From: Bacillota bacterium
GTDB lineage: Bacteria > Bacillota > UBA5301 > Bu52
NCBI GenBank assembly: GCA_014896355.1
Contig: JADBKO010000011.1
Span: forward strand, 22,619 to 86,618
DNA length: 64,000 nt
Direction of reading: 5' to 3'
Below the pieces are notes generated by a model. That model did no database searches. It worked only from the letters and a program-made list of their open reading frames with translations, and was not told the origin of the DNA. Positions 35,909 through 44,841 of the stretch are shown here, piece after piece (the first letter of the stretch is position 1; each line of letters begins with the position of its first letter). Position numbers and translations under genes: made by a program.

Positions 35909-38089
35909 ATGAAGAATGATTTGCCTGCCGTACCCGGCCCATCCGACGCTCCGGCTTCATCCTTGAACAAGGCGCCGGCAGTTGCCATCTCCCTTTGCAT
36001 GATCGTGAAAGACGAGGAGAGCTGCCTCCCTGCCTGTCTGGAGAGCGCCAAAGGACTGGCCAACCAGATTGTGGTGGTAGATACGGGATCGCGGGACCAC
36101 ACTCCAGACATAGCCACACGTTATGGGGCTGAGGTGTACCACATGGAGTGGCGGAATGACTTTTCCGCCGCGCGGAACGAGAGCCTCCGGCATGCCAAGG
36201 GCGACTGGATTCTCATCCTGGACGCCGACGAAACCCTTGCCAATTGGCCCGCTGCGGAAGTCCGGCAAACCTTGGCTTCCACCAGTGCAGAAGCCTTCCT
36301 GATCCCTGTGGAGAGCGTCGCGGATGCGGCATCGTGCAGCAGCATGCTCCACTCGTCCGTCCGGTTTTTCCGTAACCGCCCTCAGTATCGGTTTGTGGGG
36401 GATCTCCACGAACAGATCATCCCGTCCATTTTGGGGGCCGGCCTCGGAGGTTTTGAGTTTGCCCCTTGGCGCGTGCGCCATTTTGGCTATCAGCGGGATG
36501 TGGTGCGCAGCAAGGGCAAGATCGACCGCAACATCGGCATCCTTCATAAGGTCGTGCGAGATAATCCCTTTGACGCTTTTGCTCGCTATAACCTCGGCGT
36601 AGAGTACTTCCGGTCCGGGCAGAAGGAGTTGGCCCTGGCTCAGTTTCAGCGGGCCTTTTCCCTTCTGGCCGACATCAGGGCCAGTTTTGCCTCTATGGTG
36701 GTTTGGTACATCATCCAGACCCTTATCAGCCTGCGCCGGGAAGAGGAGGCCCTCAGCGTCCTGCGCGATGCGCGTGAGGCGTTCCCCGACTACACTGACT
36801 TGATTTATCTAACCGGTCTTATCGAATTTGAGCGAGGCGCTTATTCAAGCGCAGTCAGCGAGTTTATGCAGTGCCTCGAGCAGGGCGAGTCCAGCCCCCG
36901 GCATCTGACGGTTCCAGGAGTCGGCACGTACCGGGCCCTATGGCAGCTGGGGCGCTGCCAAGAAAAGCTGGGCAATTCCGCGGCGGCGGTGGAAGCCTAC
37001 GTGCATGCCCTCCGTCAGGACCGGGCCTTTGGGCCGGCGGCAGGGTCCCTCGCCGGGCTCCTGCTCAGGGATCCGGGTACGGACCCGGCGGAAGCCTGGA
37101 ATGTGCTGCGAAACGCCTCGGATTGGCAGGAGCCTGCCGTCGTTGCCCAGCTTCTGGGAGTGTTTGAGCAGGTTGGACAGGTCGCAGTCATGATGGGTGA
37201 TCTGGAGGGCTGGGCTTCCAGGCAGACCGATCCGTGGGCCCTCTATCTGTGGGCTGAGGCGTTGCTCGCTGTTGGAGATTACTCAAGGTGCATCGGCGTC
37301 GTGAAGGACCATTCCGGCAAGTTCGGCAGCTGGGCCCCGCGGGCCTTGGGCGCGCGCTTCCTGGCAGCATTCCTGCTACAGGACGTGGGCGAGATGCAGG
37401 CCACTCTCCAGGACGCTGGTTGGTCCGGGCCGGGCGGAGCGGGAAGAACCAGTGACGCCGGCCGTGAGGGCCATAAAAGTGGTGGGGACGGCGGAGTTTC
37501 AATAGGGGGCGAAGGCGCGCCGGCGCTGCTCCCCTATCAGGCCCTGTTGCTGGGCGTGGCTGAGAAGCCTCAAGGCGCGCCCGGTGACGGCCTCCCCCCA
37601 TTGGAGCGCTGGTATGGCCAGCTTTCCGAGGAGCAGAGGCAACAGCTTCTGGAGGGACTCTGGCCCGTACTCGAAGCGCTGCTGCGTATCCACGCGGCAG
37701 ACGGCTTTGCCCAAGCTTATGCGGTGTGGGAATTCGTGGGCGGCCGGAACCCCCAAGCACAGCTGCGAATGGGCAAGCTTTTCCTCACCAACGGCCTGCC
37801 TGAGCTGGGCGTTGAACATCTGTCTAGCCTGCCCGCCGACGTCCTTGATGCTGACGCGCTGGGCATGCTGGCATCCCTGGCCCTGGAACGGCACGACGCC
37901 GAGACGGCGGTCGCCTTCCTGAATGGCGCCCTGAAGAAGGACCCCAAGAACCCGGCACGCTATACGGTGCTGGCCAAGGCGCTGCGCCTGCTGGGACGGG
38001 AGGCGGATGCCCGGGGCTTGATCCAGCAAGGTATTGCCGTTTGTGGGCCAAGGCCGGAGTTTGAGGCCGCAGTCTGGTACCGGGCTTGA
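35909..38089 (+). CDS. Family 2 glycosyltransferase with long TPR region
   Basis: A 726-residue paralogue of the glycosyltransferase upstream of flagellin. The GT2 domain (about residues 25-270) contains ISLCMIVKDEESCLPACL, VVDTGSRDHTPDIA, WRNDFSAARNESLRHAKGDW and the LILDADE metal site. Beyond this are TPR-like repeats (ARYNLGVEYFRSGQKELALAQ and others) through the C-terminus, interrupted near 510-535 by a Gly/Ser-rich low-complexity linker. The ATG at 35909 follows a GTGGGGG site. Position immediately after the flagellin terminator points to flagellin as acceptor, with the TPRs possibly binding it; this is inference. Confidence 0.85.
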   Translation: MKNDLPAVPGPSDAPASSLNKAPAVAISLCMIVKDEESCLPACLESAKGLANQIVVVDTGSRDHTPDIATRYGAEVYHMEWRNDFSAARNESLRHAKGDWILILDADETLANWPAAEVRQTLASTSAEAFLIPVESVADAASCSSMLHSSVRFFRNRPQYRFVGDLHEQIIPSILGAGLGGFEFAPWRVRHFGYQRDVVRSKGKIDRNIGILHKVVRDNPFDAFARYNLGVEYFRSGQKELALAQFQRAFSLLADIRASFASMVVWYIIQTLISLRREEEALSVLRDAREAFPDYTDLIYLTGLIEFERGAYSSAVSEFMQCLEQGESSPRHLTVPGVGTYRALWQLGRCQEKLGNSAAAVEAYVHALRQDRAFGPAAGSLAGLLLRDPGTDPAEAWNVLRNASDWQEPAVVAQLLGVFEQVGQVAVMMGDLEGWASRQTDPWALYLWAEALLAVGDYSRCIGVVKDHSGKFGSWAPRALGARFLAAFLLQDVGEMQATLQDAGWSGPGGAGRTSDAGREGHKSGGDGGVSIGGEGAPALLPYQALLLGVAEKPQGAPGDGLPPLERWYGQLSEEQRQQLLEGLWPVLEALLRIHAADGFAQAYAVWEFVGGRNPQAQLRMGKLFLTNGLPELGVEHLSSLPADVLDADALGMLASLALERHDAETAVAFLNGALKKDPKNPARYTVLAKALRLLGREADARGLIQQGIAVCGPRPEFEAAVWYRA

Positions 38090-38123
38090 CAATGGGTCAA
38101 CACCGCCGCGTCAGCATACTGGC

Positions 38124-41100
38124 TCACACGCTCGCGTTCAGTCCGGCTCTGACCGTCGCCAGGGCTTGCCACGCTGGCTCCACGAGGCGCAGGCCACAGG
38201 CGGCCGCCTCCTGCGCATTGGCGCGGAAGCTACCGGCTGGGGCTGTATCTACGAAGAAATGGGCGGCCCGGTAAACCGAAGCACGCTCCGTGGGAGCCAC
38301 ACGGTCGTTCACCACGACGATTTCATGGCCCTGGTTCAGATCTAGTCCTTCGTGCTGCGCTGCTGCGGTGATGTGGTCAATAACGCCCGCAACGTCCGGC
38401 TCAATCAAAGGATCTACTCGTAGCAGCAGCGCCACATCCTCTTCGGGTGCAAACGTCTGTAGGAAAATAGCCAAGGCCTGCAACCAGCGGTCCTTCGGGT
38501 CGGTCCAGTCGGGGGCCATCAGGAGCCGGGTAGTGCGCGTGGCTGCCAGTGGAAGGGGTGGCACATCCGAAGCGGCGACCTCCTCTGGTGTAAGGGGGCA
38601 CCGGTGCCAGCGGGGGTCGAAGGAATTGGCGAGCATGAAGGCGTAGGGAATTCCGTGTTCGAGAGTGTAGGTCGCGGGAATGCTCCACTTCGCGCGAAGG
38701 ACAGCAAAGTTCCTTTCCATCAGCCTGCGATAGTTGATGTTGCTGCGGGAGAAGGTCTGACTCCCAAAGTGGTGGACGAACGCATCCTCCGCAATCCAGA
38801 CCCGATAGCCGGCCAGTTGGGCGCGCACGCAGAAGTCATCGTCCTCGAAATTCCCGATTCCGAAGGCGGTGTCGAACCCCCCGATCTTGTCGATCACTTC
38901 CCGCTTCACCAGCATGCAGAATCCCACTGCGCGCGGGCAATAGAATCCCTTGTGGGCGGATTCGCGTGCCCGGGTCCGGGCGTACGCTTCCATCCATGAG
39001 AGGTTACCCCCGTAGGGGACATCGACTCTCTGGATGCCCGAGATGGCGTTGGTCACGGGACCGACGATCCCCACCTCTGGGTTGCGCGCCGCCCTCAGGA
39101 GCCGGCCCAACCATCCGGGTGGAACGACCACGTCGTTGTTCATCAACACGATGAACTCGCCCTTGGCGGCGGCCATTCCCTCGTTGCAGGCGTAGCCGTA
39201 CCCGGTGTTGACGGGGTTTGTGATCACGCTGACGTTCCGGCGCTGCGCCGATAACTGAGCCAGGTATTGAGCCGTTCCATCCGTGGAGCCATTGTCGATG
39301 AGGACAAGCTCAAAGGGCTCGGCCGTGCCTCGAAAGATGCTTTCGATGCATTGGCGAGTCAGGTCGACTTGGTTCCAGCACGGGATCACGATCGAGGTGA
39401 GCCGCCCTTCCACGGGATCCCGGGTTGCGGGTGGCGAAGCTGCCCTGAGGTCAAAAAGGGCTTGGCGAAAAGCGTGCCGGACAGCCCTGCGTAGGACGGC
39501 CAAGGGAGCACCTTGGTCCGCAGGGGTCGCCGTACCAGCTGTGGCGACCTCCGGCGTACCCGGCATGGCCCGGTCGGAAATCAGACATGCCTTCGGGACC
39601 CACTGCCGGACGAGCGCTGCACACTGCTCCAGGGTTTCCGATTGGGGGCTATCCGAAGGTCCGTTCAGGAGCCACACGATATCCGGTTGTAGCGAGGTAA
39701 GCAAAGGCAGCAGACGGCCCTGCGGGGGGCCCTGGAAGACCGACACTCCCGATCGAGCCAACGTGTCCAGATATGGATTTGCCACCGGATGGGTGCTGAT
39801 GCAGAAGAAGCTGACATTGTGCCCATCTTCGGCCGCGAGCCTCATCAGATGGTATGCCCGTCTCCCGGCCGAGTTCTGGTCATACGCGGGCGGCTGGCTG
39901 CTCACAAAAAGGACGCGGAGAGCCGGCAGCCGGTGCATCCTGCCGGGGACCTCTGCACCGGCGGGAGGGTCTTGCAACGCGAGGGCGCCGCGCCATTTCT
40001 CGGCAAAAAGCGTTCGCTGGGAGGACCGAACGTCGCCGCCGTCGCGGCGAGCCATGCTTGTGACGGCACCGGAGCCTGTATCTGCGGGCCGTGGGGCGGA
40101 ACAGACAGCCACTGCCGACGGGATCTGGCACACGCGCCAGCCGTATCTACGCAGAGAGAAGGCAAAGTCTGCGTCCGCGTAGGTGACCGGCGAAGTGCAG
40201 TGGCCGCCACCATCGCCCTGAGTCCCGCTCAGCACATCCAAAGCGGCATCGAATCGCGGATCAAAGCCGCCCGCGTTCCAGAAGGCGAGGGTTTTGACTA
40301 GCAGTACGGTGGAAGCGCAGCAGTCCACGTCGAAAGGCTCGATAAAAGGTCCGATCTCGGGGGCCGGATTGCCGCTGGGGCGCTCGGGCCGGGGAGGTCC
40401 AGGGATCCCGTATCGCAGGGAGCCGTCGCTGAAGACGGCAGCTACAGACGGGATGGATTTGCCAGTTTGATCTGCCAACTGGGCGCCCACAGCCCCGACG
40501 TCCTCGGGCTTGGCAGCGGACAGAAGCGACTTCAACCACCCCGGCTGAAGAACCACATCGGGGCGCAGAAGGGCAAGGTATTCACCGCGGGCATGTTCAG
40601 CCGCGGCGTTGACTGCCGCATAGAATCCAGCACCGGTCTGGCACTGGATTATCCGCGTGGGGGGAGAGGCTGGAACGCTTGCCAACTCGCTTTCGAGTCC
40701 GGCGAACCCCAGGCTCGCCCCAGACGACGGATAAACTTCAGCCACGCCGTCAGCCGCCACTAGGATCTCACAGGACACGTCCGGGCTCAGGGAGTCCCAA
40801 ACCGCGCGCAGCCGGCTTCGTAGCTCAGCGGGATCCCGCGCGGGATACGGCCACCAGAGTACGATGGATACCTGGGGACCCGCTGCCTCCCCGGTCGGTT
40901 CTGGCCCCGGACTGACCTGGTCCGGCGTCTGGCACCAGCGATCGTGGCTGGCCACCAGGATGATTTGATAGGCTGTAAGCTCCTCCAGCTCCGCCGGTGT
41001 CACTTGCTGCAAGCGGATGTTCCCGACGTCTAGGTTCCGTGGCAGCTTGGCATCGTCCTGCGGAATGCTGAGCCGCGGGTCCGGCTTGAGATAAAGCTCC

Positions 41101-41618
41101 CGGACACGCAGACCCGCCGCCTCCACCAATTGCCGTGCCCGCGCCGGGGTGAAAAAGCGCAGGTGTGAATGGTCGAAGATGCCGGCGGATTGGTAGTCCC
41201 ACGAACCGCGGATGACGCCTGCAATTTCGAGGACATTGCGGAAGTTCGGCAAGCTGAGGATGACCACTCCGCGGCGACTCAGCAGGGAGGACAGCTTTTT
41301 CAGGACGCGCCAGGGATCAGGGAGGTGCTCCAGGACGTCCGCGCAGATAATCGCGTCGAACCCGCCGGGTGGCGCCTCGATGCCTAGGCTGGCGATGTCG
41401 CCGACGTACACACGGTCCAGTACTTGTGCAGCCTCGGCCGCCACTTCGGGCACGACCTCCACCCCAGCCACGTAACGGCCGGGGCGGCTCGCCTTGAGAT
41501 AGGCGCCCAACCGCCCGCTGGCACAACCCACGTCGAGAACCGTGCGGGCCCAGCCCGGCACGCGACCGACGATTTCGGGTCGGAGAAACCGATAGTACGG
41601 CGCTGAGTGATCCTGCAA
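38124..41618 (-). CDS. Multidomain methyltransferase-glycosyltransferase protein
   Basis: A 1164-residue protein with at least four modules. Residues ~1-200 form a SAM methyltransferase (VLDVGCASGRLGAYL, ADVLEHLPDPWRVL). Residues ~250-560 are a diverged GT2-like domain (VSIVLWWPYPARDP, LLRPDVVLQPGWL). Near 590 a GT-B-like N-terminal start appears (VLFVSSQPPAYDQNSAG). Residues ~750-980 are a canonical GT2 (SIVIPCWNQVDLTRQCIESI, LIDNGSTDGTAQYLA, VLMNNDVVVPPGWLGRLL). The last ~130 residues resemble a GT-B C-terminal half. The TTG at 41618 is chosen for its GGGAGGG site and because the homologous N-terminus begins QDHSAPYYRFLRPE. It is convergent with the flagellin-side glycosyltransferase and could build and methylate a flagellar or surface glycan. 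Confidence 0.8.
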   Translation of the reverse strand: MQDHSAPYYRFLRPEIVGRVPGWARTVLDVGCASGRLGAYLKASRPGRYVAGVEVVPEVAAEAAQVLDRVYVGDIASLGIEAPPGGFDAIICADVLEHLPDPWRVLKKLSSLLSRRGVVILSLPNFRNVLEIAGVIRGSWDYQSAGIFDHSHLRFFTPARARQLVEAAGLRVRELYLKPDPRLSIPQDDAKLPRNLDVGNIRLQQVTPAELEELTAYQIILVASHDRWCQTPDQVSPGPEPTGEAAGPQVSIVLWWPYPARDPAELRSRLRAVWDSLSPDVSCEILVAADGVAEVYPSSGASLGFAGLESELASVPASPPTRIIQCQTGAGFYAAVNAAAEHARGEYLALLRPDVVLQPGWLKSLLSAAKPEDVGAVGAQLADQTGKSIPSVAAVFSDGSLRYGIPGPPRPERPSGNPAPEIGPFIEPFDVDCCASTVLLVKTLAFWNAGGFDPRFDAALDVLSGTQGDGGGHCTSPVTYADADFAFSLRRYGWRVCQIPSAVAVCSAPRPADTGSGAVTSMARRDGGDVRSSQRTLFAEKWRGALALQDPPAGAEVPGRMHRLPALRVLFVSSQPPAYDQNSAGRRAYHLMRLAAEDGHNVSFFCISTHPVANPYLDTLARSGVSVFQGPPQGRLLPLLTSLQPDIVWLLNGPSDSPQSETLEQCAALVRQWVPKACLISDRAMPGTPEVATAGTATPADQGAPLAVLRRAVRHAFRQALFDLRAASPPATRDPVEGRLTSIVIPCWNQVDLTRQCIESIFRGTAEPFELVLIDNGSTDGTAQYLAQLSAQRRNVSVITNPVNTGYGYACNEGMAAAKGEFIVLMNNDVVVPPGWLGRLLRAARNPEVGIVGPVTNAISGIQRVDVPYGGNLSWMEAYARTRARESAHKGFYCPRAVGFCMLVKREVIDKIGGFDTAFGIGNFEDDDFCVRAQLAGYRVWIAEDAFVHHFGSQTFSRSNINYRRLMERNFAVLRAKWSIPATYTLEHGIPYAFMLANSFDPRWHRCPLTPEEVAASDVPPLPLAATRTTRLLMAPDWTDPKDRWLQALAIFLQTFAPEEDVALLLRVDPLIEPDVAGVIDHITAAAQHEGLDLNQGHEIVVVNDRVAPTERASVYRAAHFFVDTAPAGSFRANAQEAAACGLRLVEPAWQALATVRAGLNASV

Positions 41619-42318
41619 GGTCAGCCCTCCCAGACAGGCGGCAACTGATGCCCAGACGAGCCGCGGCCGGCGTTGTCGGATGCCTGCCCAACTGTATTTT
41701 AATCGGCACTCTGGCACCAAGCCTTAAGCTGAGCCGCTTTAGCTTCAAACTCTCTACGGCGTGCCTTGCTGTGCCTGCACCTTGCCTTTTCACCGATTGG
41801 CCATCCGCTTGTTAAGCTGCCACCATCACCATCTAATATCTACCTATATCTACCTATGGCCGCGAACTGATCCGCATCGGAAAGAATGTCCTGTTCGGAC
41901 CCAACGTGCTCGTCATGGATTACAATCACCGCTATGACCAGGTGGGGACGCCCATCCTGGCGCAAAGCGTGGCATTTGAAACCGAGCCAGCTCGTCGGCT
42001 ATGCGGGCCGAAGGCACTGCCGAGGCATGTTCTGCGCCTTATTGAGCCATACAAACTGGCTGATTTCGGCGGCCTTGGCTTCCCTACGGCTCATTCATGG
42101 CTCATTTCGCGTCCATTTGAGCCATAGGACTCCGGTTTGACCGATTTGTCCTCAACTGTGCTCTGCTGTTGCAGGCGGTTCCACGACAAACCAGCGTGAC
42201 TACCGCCGCCGCTCGGCAAAGCGAGTTCTAATGGAGGCTAGCAAAGGAATTCCGGCGGCTCGGGAGAATCCTGTGGGCAAGAGGAACCGCCATTGCCAAG
42301 AACTTGGGAGGCAACATC
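41619..42318. other. Intergenic region with degraded sequence
   Basis: About 700 bp between the multidomain glycosyltransferase and the GNAT gene. Besides the acyltransferase remnant at 41855-42000, it holds a short ATATCTACCT repeat near 41837-41856. No intact gene, RNA or promoter is evident. The mixture looks like decay of a former glycan-modification gene. Confidence 0.5.
41855..42000 (+). pseudogene. Remnant of a hexapeptide-repeat O-acyltransferase
   Basis: Translation from 41855 reads YGRELIRIGKNVLFGPNVLV then MDYNHRYDQVGTPI, the left-handed beta-helix pattern (I-G-x-N-V-x-x-G-P-N-V) with the catalytic His region of LbH acetyltransferases that modify sugars. Only about 45 residues match; no start precedes them and the frame then drifts into unrelated sequence. 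Lying next to the glycosyltransferase locus, it is probably what is left of a glycan O-acetyltransferase. Confidence 0.55.
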
Positions 42319-42879
42319 ATGATCATCCGCAGCGCCACCCTAAGCGATGCGCCGGGCATGGCCCGGGTCCATGTGGACAGCTGGCGCACAACCTATGCCG
42401 GCATCGTAGCCGACGAATTCCTGGCCCGCCTCTCGTATGCCCGTTCGGAGGAGATGTTCCGGCGCTTCCTGGCGCCGGGCAGCCCGGAGGGGGCCGGCCA
42501 GTGCACCTTCGTGGCAACGGCCCGGGATGGCCAACCCGAGGTTGGCCAGATTGTAGGCTTCGCCCACGGAGGGCCGGCGCGCACCGAGATCCCCGGTTAC
42601 AGCGGTGAGCTGTACGCGATCTACATCCTCCGGGAGTTCCAGAGGCGCGGCATCGGGCGCAGGCTCGTGAGGGCCGTGGCCGAAAGCCTCGCCCGCAGCG
42701 GGAGGGATTCCATGTATGTGTGGGTGCTGGCAGCCAACCCGTCCCGCCGGTTCTATGAGGCTTTGGGGGGCCGCCTGTTGCGCTCGCAGCAGATCCAGAT
42801 TGGCGCTCAGTCTCTGGAAGAAGTGGCCTATGGATGGCAGGACATCCAGGCCTTGATCGATGCCGCTTCGCGAGCTTGA
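42319..42879 (+). CDS. GNAT family N-acetyltransferase
   Basis: A 186-residue acetyl-CoA-dependent acetyltransferase. It has IIRSATLSDAPGMARVHVDS at the N-terminus, the beta4 segment ELYAIYILREFQRRGIGRRL with the acetyl-CoA pyrophosphate loop QRRGIGRR, and VWVLAANPSRRFYEALGG, the typical GNAT C-terminal motif. The ATG at 42319 has a GGGAGG site seven bases upstream. It stands alone between a degraded region and the mntH locus. Substrate unknown. Confidence 0.88.
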   Translation: MIIRSATLSDAPGMARVHVDSWRTTYAGIVADEFLARLSYARSEEMFRRFLAPGSPEGAGQCTFVATARDGQPEVGQIVGFAHGGPARTEIPGYSGELYAIYILREFQRRGIGRRLVRAVAESLARSGRDSMYVWVLAANPSRRFYEALGGRLLRSQQIQIGAQSLEEVAYGWQDIQALIDAASRA

Positions 42880-43118
42880 GGAAATTGAATCGTGGGCGGG
42901 CAGAAGGTTGGCCTTGAGTCCGGATCGAAGTAGGCCAGCTGGAAGTAGGCCAGGGTTGGCCGCTAAGCCTGGGCCCCTGCTACCTTCTGGGTCCGGCCTG
43001 CTCCACCCTCTGGGAGCAGGGGCGAGCTTATGGGCTGGCAGGCAGGACTGGCAAAGGTATCGCGAACTGGAAAAACGAGAAGGGTGGCATCCGTTTCGCG
43101 GGATCAGGAGGGAGTGCC

Positions 43119-43238
43119 ATGCAGGCAACGGATTTGGCCGCGCTTCTCCGCCTTTTGCTTGTGCTATCGGTTCTGGTGCCCATCATGCGTAGCCGCCGGG
43201 GGAGCGGCGGAGAGCCCAGGCCAACCCACCGGGCCTGA
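43119..43238 (+). CDS. Small membrane peptide (39 aa)
   Basis: A short frame preceded by a strong AGGAGGGAG ribosome site. The peptide begins MQATDLAALLRLLLVLSVLV, one hydrophobic segment, followed by a basic Arg/Gly/Pro-rich tail. It lies 235 bp upstream of mntH, and a second small membrane frame follows 13 bp later. No family is recognised; it could be a leader or a small accessory peptide of the transporter. Confidence 0.45.
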   Translation: MQATDLAALLRLLLVLSVLVPIMRSRRGSGGEPRPTHRA

Positions 43239-43251
43239 CGGGCAATACCCG

Positions 43252-43338
43252 ATGTTCCTCCTGTTCATGGTTGTTACGGTGTTCCTGATCGCCTGCTACG
43301 GGCTGGCGCTGAGCACTTCTCCAGTTCGTCACTGGTAA
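43252..43338 (+). CDS. Small membrane peptide (28 aa)
   Basis: Encodes a 28-residue single-span peptide starting MFLLFMVVTVFLIACYGLAL. Only a weak GACGGG precedes its ATG, but it lies 13 bp after another small membrane frame, so coupled translation is possible. Its size and shape recall KdpF-like single-span transporter accessory peptides; this is resemblance only. Confidence 0.35.
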   Translation: MFLLFMVVTVFLIACYGLALSTSPVRHW

Positions 43339-43403
43339 GAGAACTCCCTGCCAGGAGTTGTATCACCCCTGCCCGTGTCTCCGGACCCGGCTTGTAACCC
43401 CTG

Positions 43404-43423
43404 AAGTTAGCCGGGCATAACTT
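43404..43423. promoter_or_regulatory. Candidate MntR operator upstream of mntH
   Basis: AAGTTA (43404-43409) and TAACTT (43418-43423) form a perfect 6-bp inverted repeat with an 8-bp spacer, 50 bp upstream of the mntH start. DtxR-family repressors bind AT-rich inverted repeats of about this size, and an mntR homologue lies just beyond mntH. Confidence 0.5.
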
Positions 43424-43473
43424 GGCTGTGATGTTAGAAGCAGCTAAGTCTCGGCAACCGAGGGGGATGTCCA

Positions 43474-44841
43474 GTGTCGCTGGCCGGTTCGCCCGCTGAA
43501 GCGGGATTGGCAGGCGTCCGCAGCGCCGATCGTAAAACCGTTACCTCCGCCTTCGCGATCCTGAGGGGCGCCCAGCAAAAGGGGCCTTTCGCCCGGCTGC
43601 TGCCCTTCCTGGGCCCGGCGTTCATCGCCGCCATCGCCTATGTCGACCCCGGAAACTTCGCCACCAACATCCAGAGCGGCGCGAAGTACGGTTACCAGCT
43701 GCTGTGGGTCATCTTCGCCAGCAACCTGATGGCGCTGCTGGTTCAGGCGCTCTCCGCCAAGCTGGGGATCGCCACCGGCAAGAACCTGGCAGAGCTGTGC
43801 CGGGATACCCTGCCCAGACCGCTGGTCTACGGCATGTGGGCACTCATGGAACTCGTGGCGATGGCCACTGATTTGGCCGAATTCCTGGGCGCAGCCCTGG
43901 GCTTCTCGCTGCTGCTGCGCATCCCGCTGCTTTGGGGAGCAGTGATCGCCATGGGGGTGACCTTCTCGGCCTTGAGCCTGGAGAAGCACGGGTTCCGCCC
44001 CATGGAGATCCTCATCGGCGCCTCGCTGGCAGTCATCGCCGGCAGCTACGTGATCGAGACCGCCATGGGCCGCCCGGACTGGCTGGCCCTGGCTTATCAT
44101 GCGGTCACGCCGTCTTTCGCAGACGCGGAGAGCGTTTTGCTGGCCGCGGGCATTTTGGGGGCTACAGTCATGCCACACGCCGTTTTCCTGCACTCCGGCC
44201 TCACCCAAGGCCGGATCGTGCCTCAGGAGCCCGCCCTCATCCAGCGGCTGTACCGCTTCGAGCTGGCGGATTGCGCCATTGCCATGGGGATCGCGGGCCT
44301 GGTCAACGCCGGCATGCTGATCATGTCGGCGTCCACGTTTCACCGCAACGGCCTGTGCGGCATGGGCAGCATCGAGGAAGCCCATCAGACCCTGGCGCCG
44401 CTCCTCGGCCCCGCCTCGAGCTGGGTGTTTGCCATCTCCTTGGTGGCGTCAGGGCTGTCCTCCACCATGGTCGGGACCATGTCGGGCCAGCTGATCATGC
44501 AGGGCTTTCTGCACAAGAAAATCCCTGTGTGGATCCGCAGGACCGTGACGTTGGCTCCTTCATTTATTGTGGTGCTGCTGGGCCTGGACCCGACCAGAAG
44601 CCTGGTCATCAGCCAAGTTGTCCTGAGTTTCGCTCTGCCGTTCGCGCTGGTCCCGCTGGTCTGGTTCACATCCAGGCGGGAGTTCATGGGAGCCCTGGTG
44701 AACAGGAAGGTGACCACGGCCGCAGCCAGCCTTACGACAGCGGTGATCTTGGCGCTCAACGTGTTCTTGCTCTGGCAGTTGCTGTGGACCGTGTGGCGGG
44801 TGGGCCCCGCCGGCGGACCTTGCCACCGAAGCGGCGCATGA
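43474..44841 (+). CDS. mntH: Nramp-family Mn2+/H+ symporter
   Basis: A 455-residue, ~11-helix divalent metal importer. The TM1 metal-binding motif is intact in YVDPGNFATNIQSGAKYGYQ. The TM6 motif MPHAVFLHSGL supplies the Met ligand, and the helix-1a to 2 region is well conserved, supporting Mn2+/Fe2+ uptake. The start is the GTG at 43474 with GAGGGGG seven bases upstream. Its 3' end overlaps the convergent mntR gene by 86 bp. A DtxR-type inverted repeat lies upstream, so Mn2+-dependent repression is likely. Confidence 0.95.
   Translation: MSLAGSPAEAGLAGVRSADRKTVTSAFAILRGAQQKGPFARLLPFLGPAFIAAIAYVDPGNFATNIQSGAKYGYQLLWVIFASNLMALLVQALSAKLGIATGKNLAELCRDTLPRPLVYGMWALMELVAMATDLAEFLGAALGFSLLLRIPLLWGAVIAMGVTFSALSLEKHGFRPMEILIGASLAVIAGSYVIETAMGRPDWLALAYHAVTPSFADAESVLLAAGILGATVMPHAVFLHSGLTQGRIVPQEPALIQRLYRFELADCAIAMGIAGLVNAGMLIMSASTFHRNGLCGMGSIEEAHQTLAPLLGPASSWVFAISLVASGLSSTMVGTMSGQLIMQGFLHKKIPVWIRRTVTLAPSFIVVLLGLDPTRSLVISQVVLSFALPFALVPLVWFTSRREFMGALVNRKVTTAAASLTTAVILALNVFLLWQLLWTVWRVGPAGGPCHRSGA

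Noticed and set aside
41837..41856. ATATCTACCT short repeat considered as a CRISPR or mobile-element end
   Set aside because: Only two short copies, no spacers, no transposase or inverted termini nearby.
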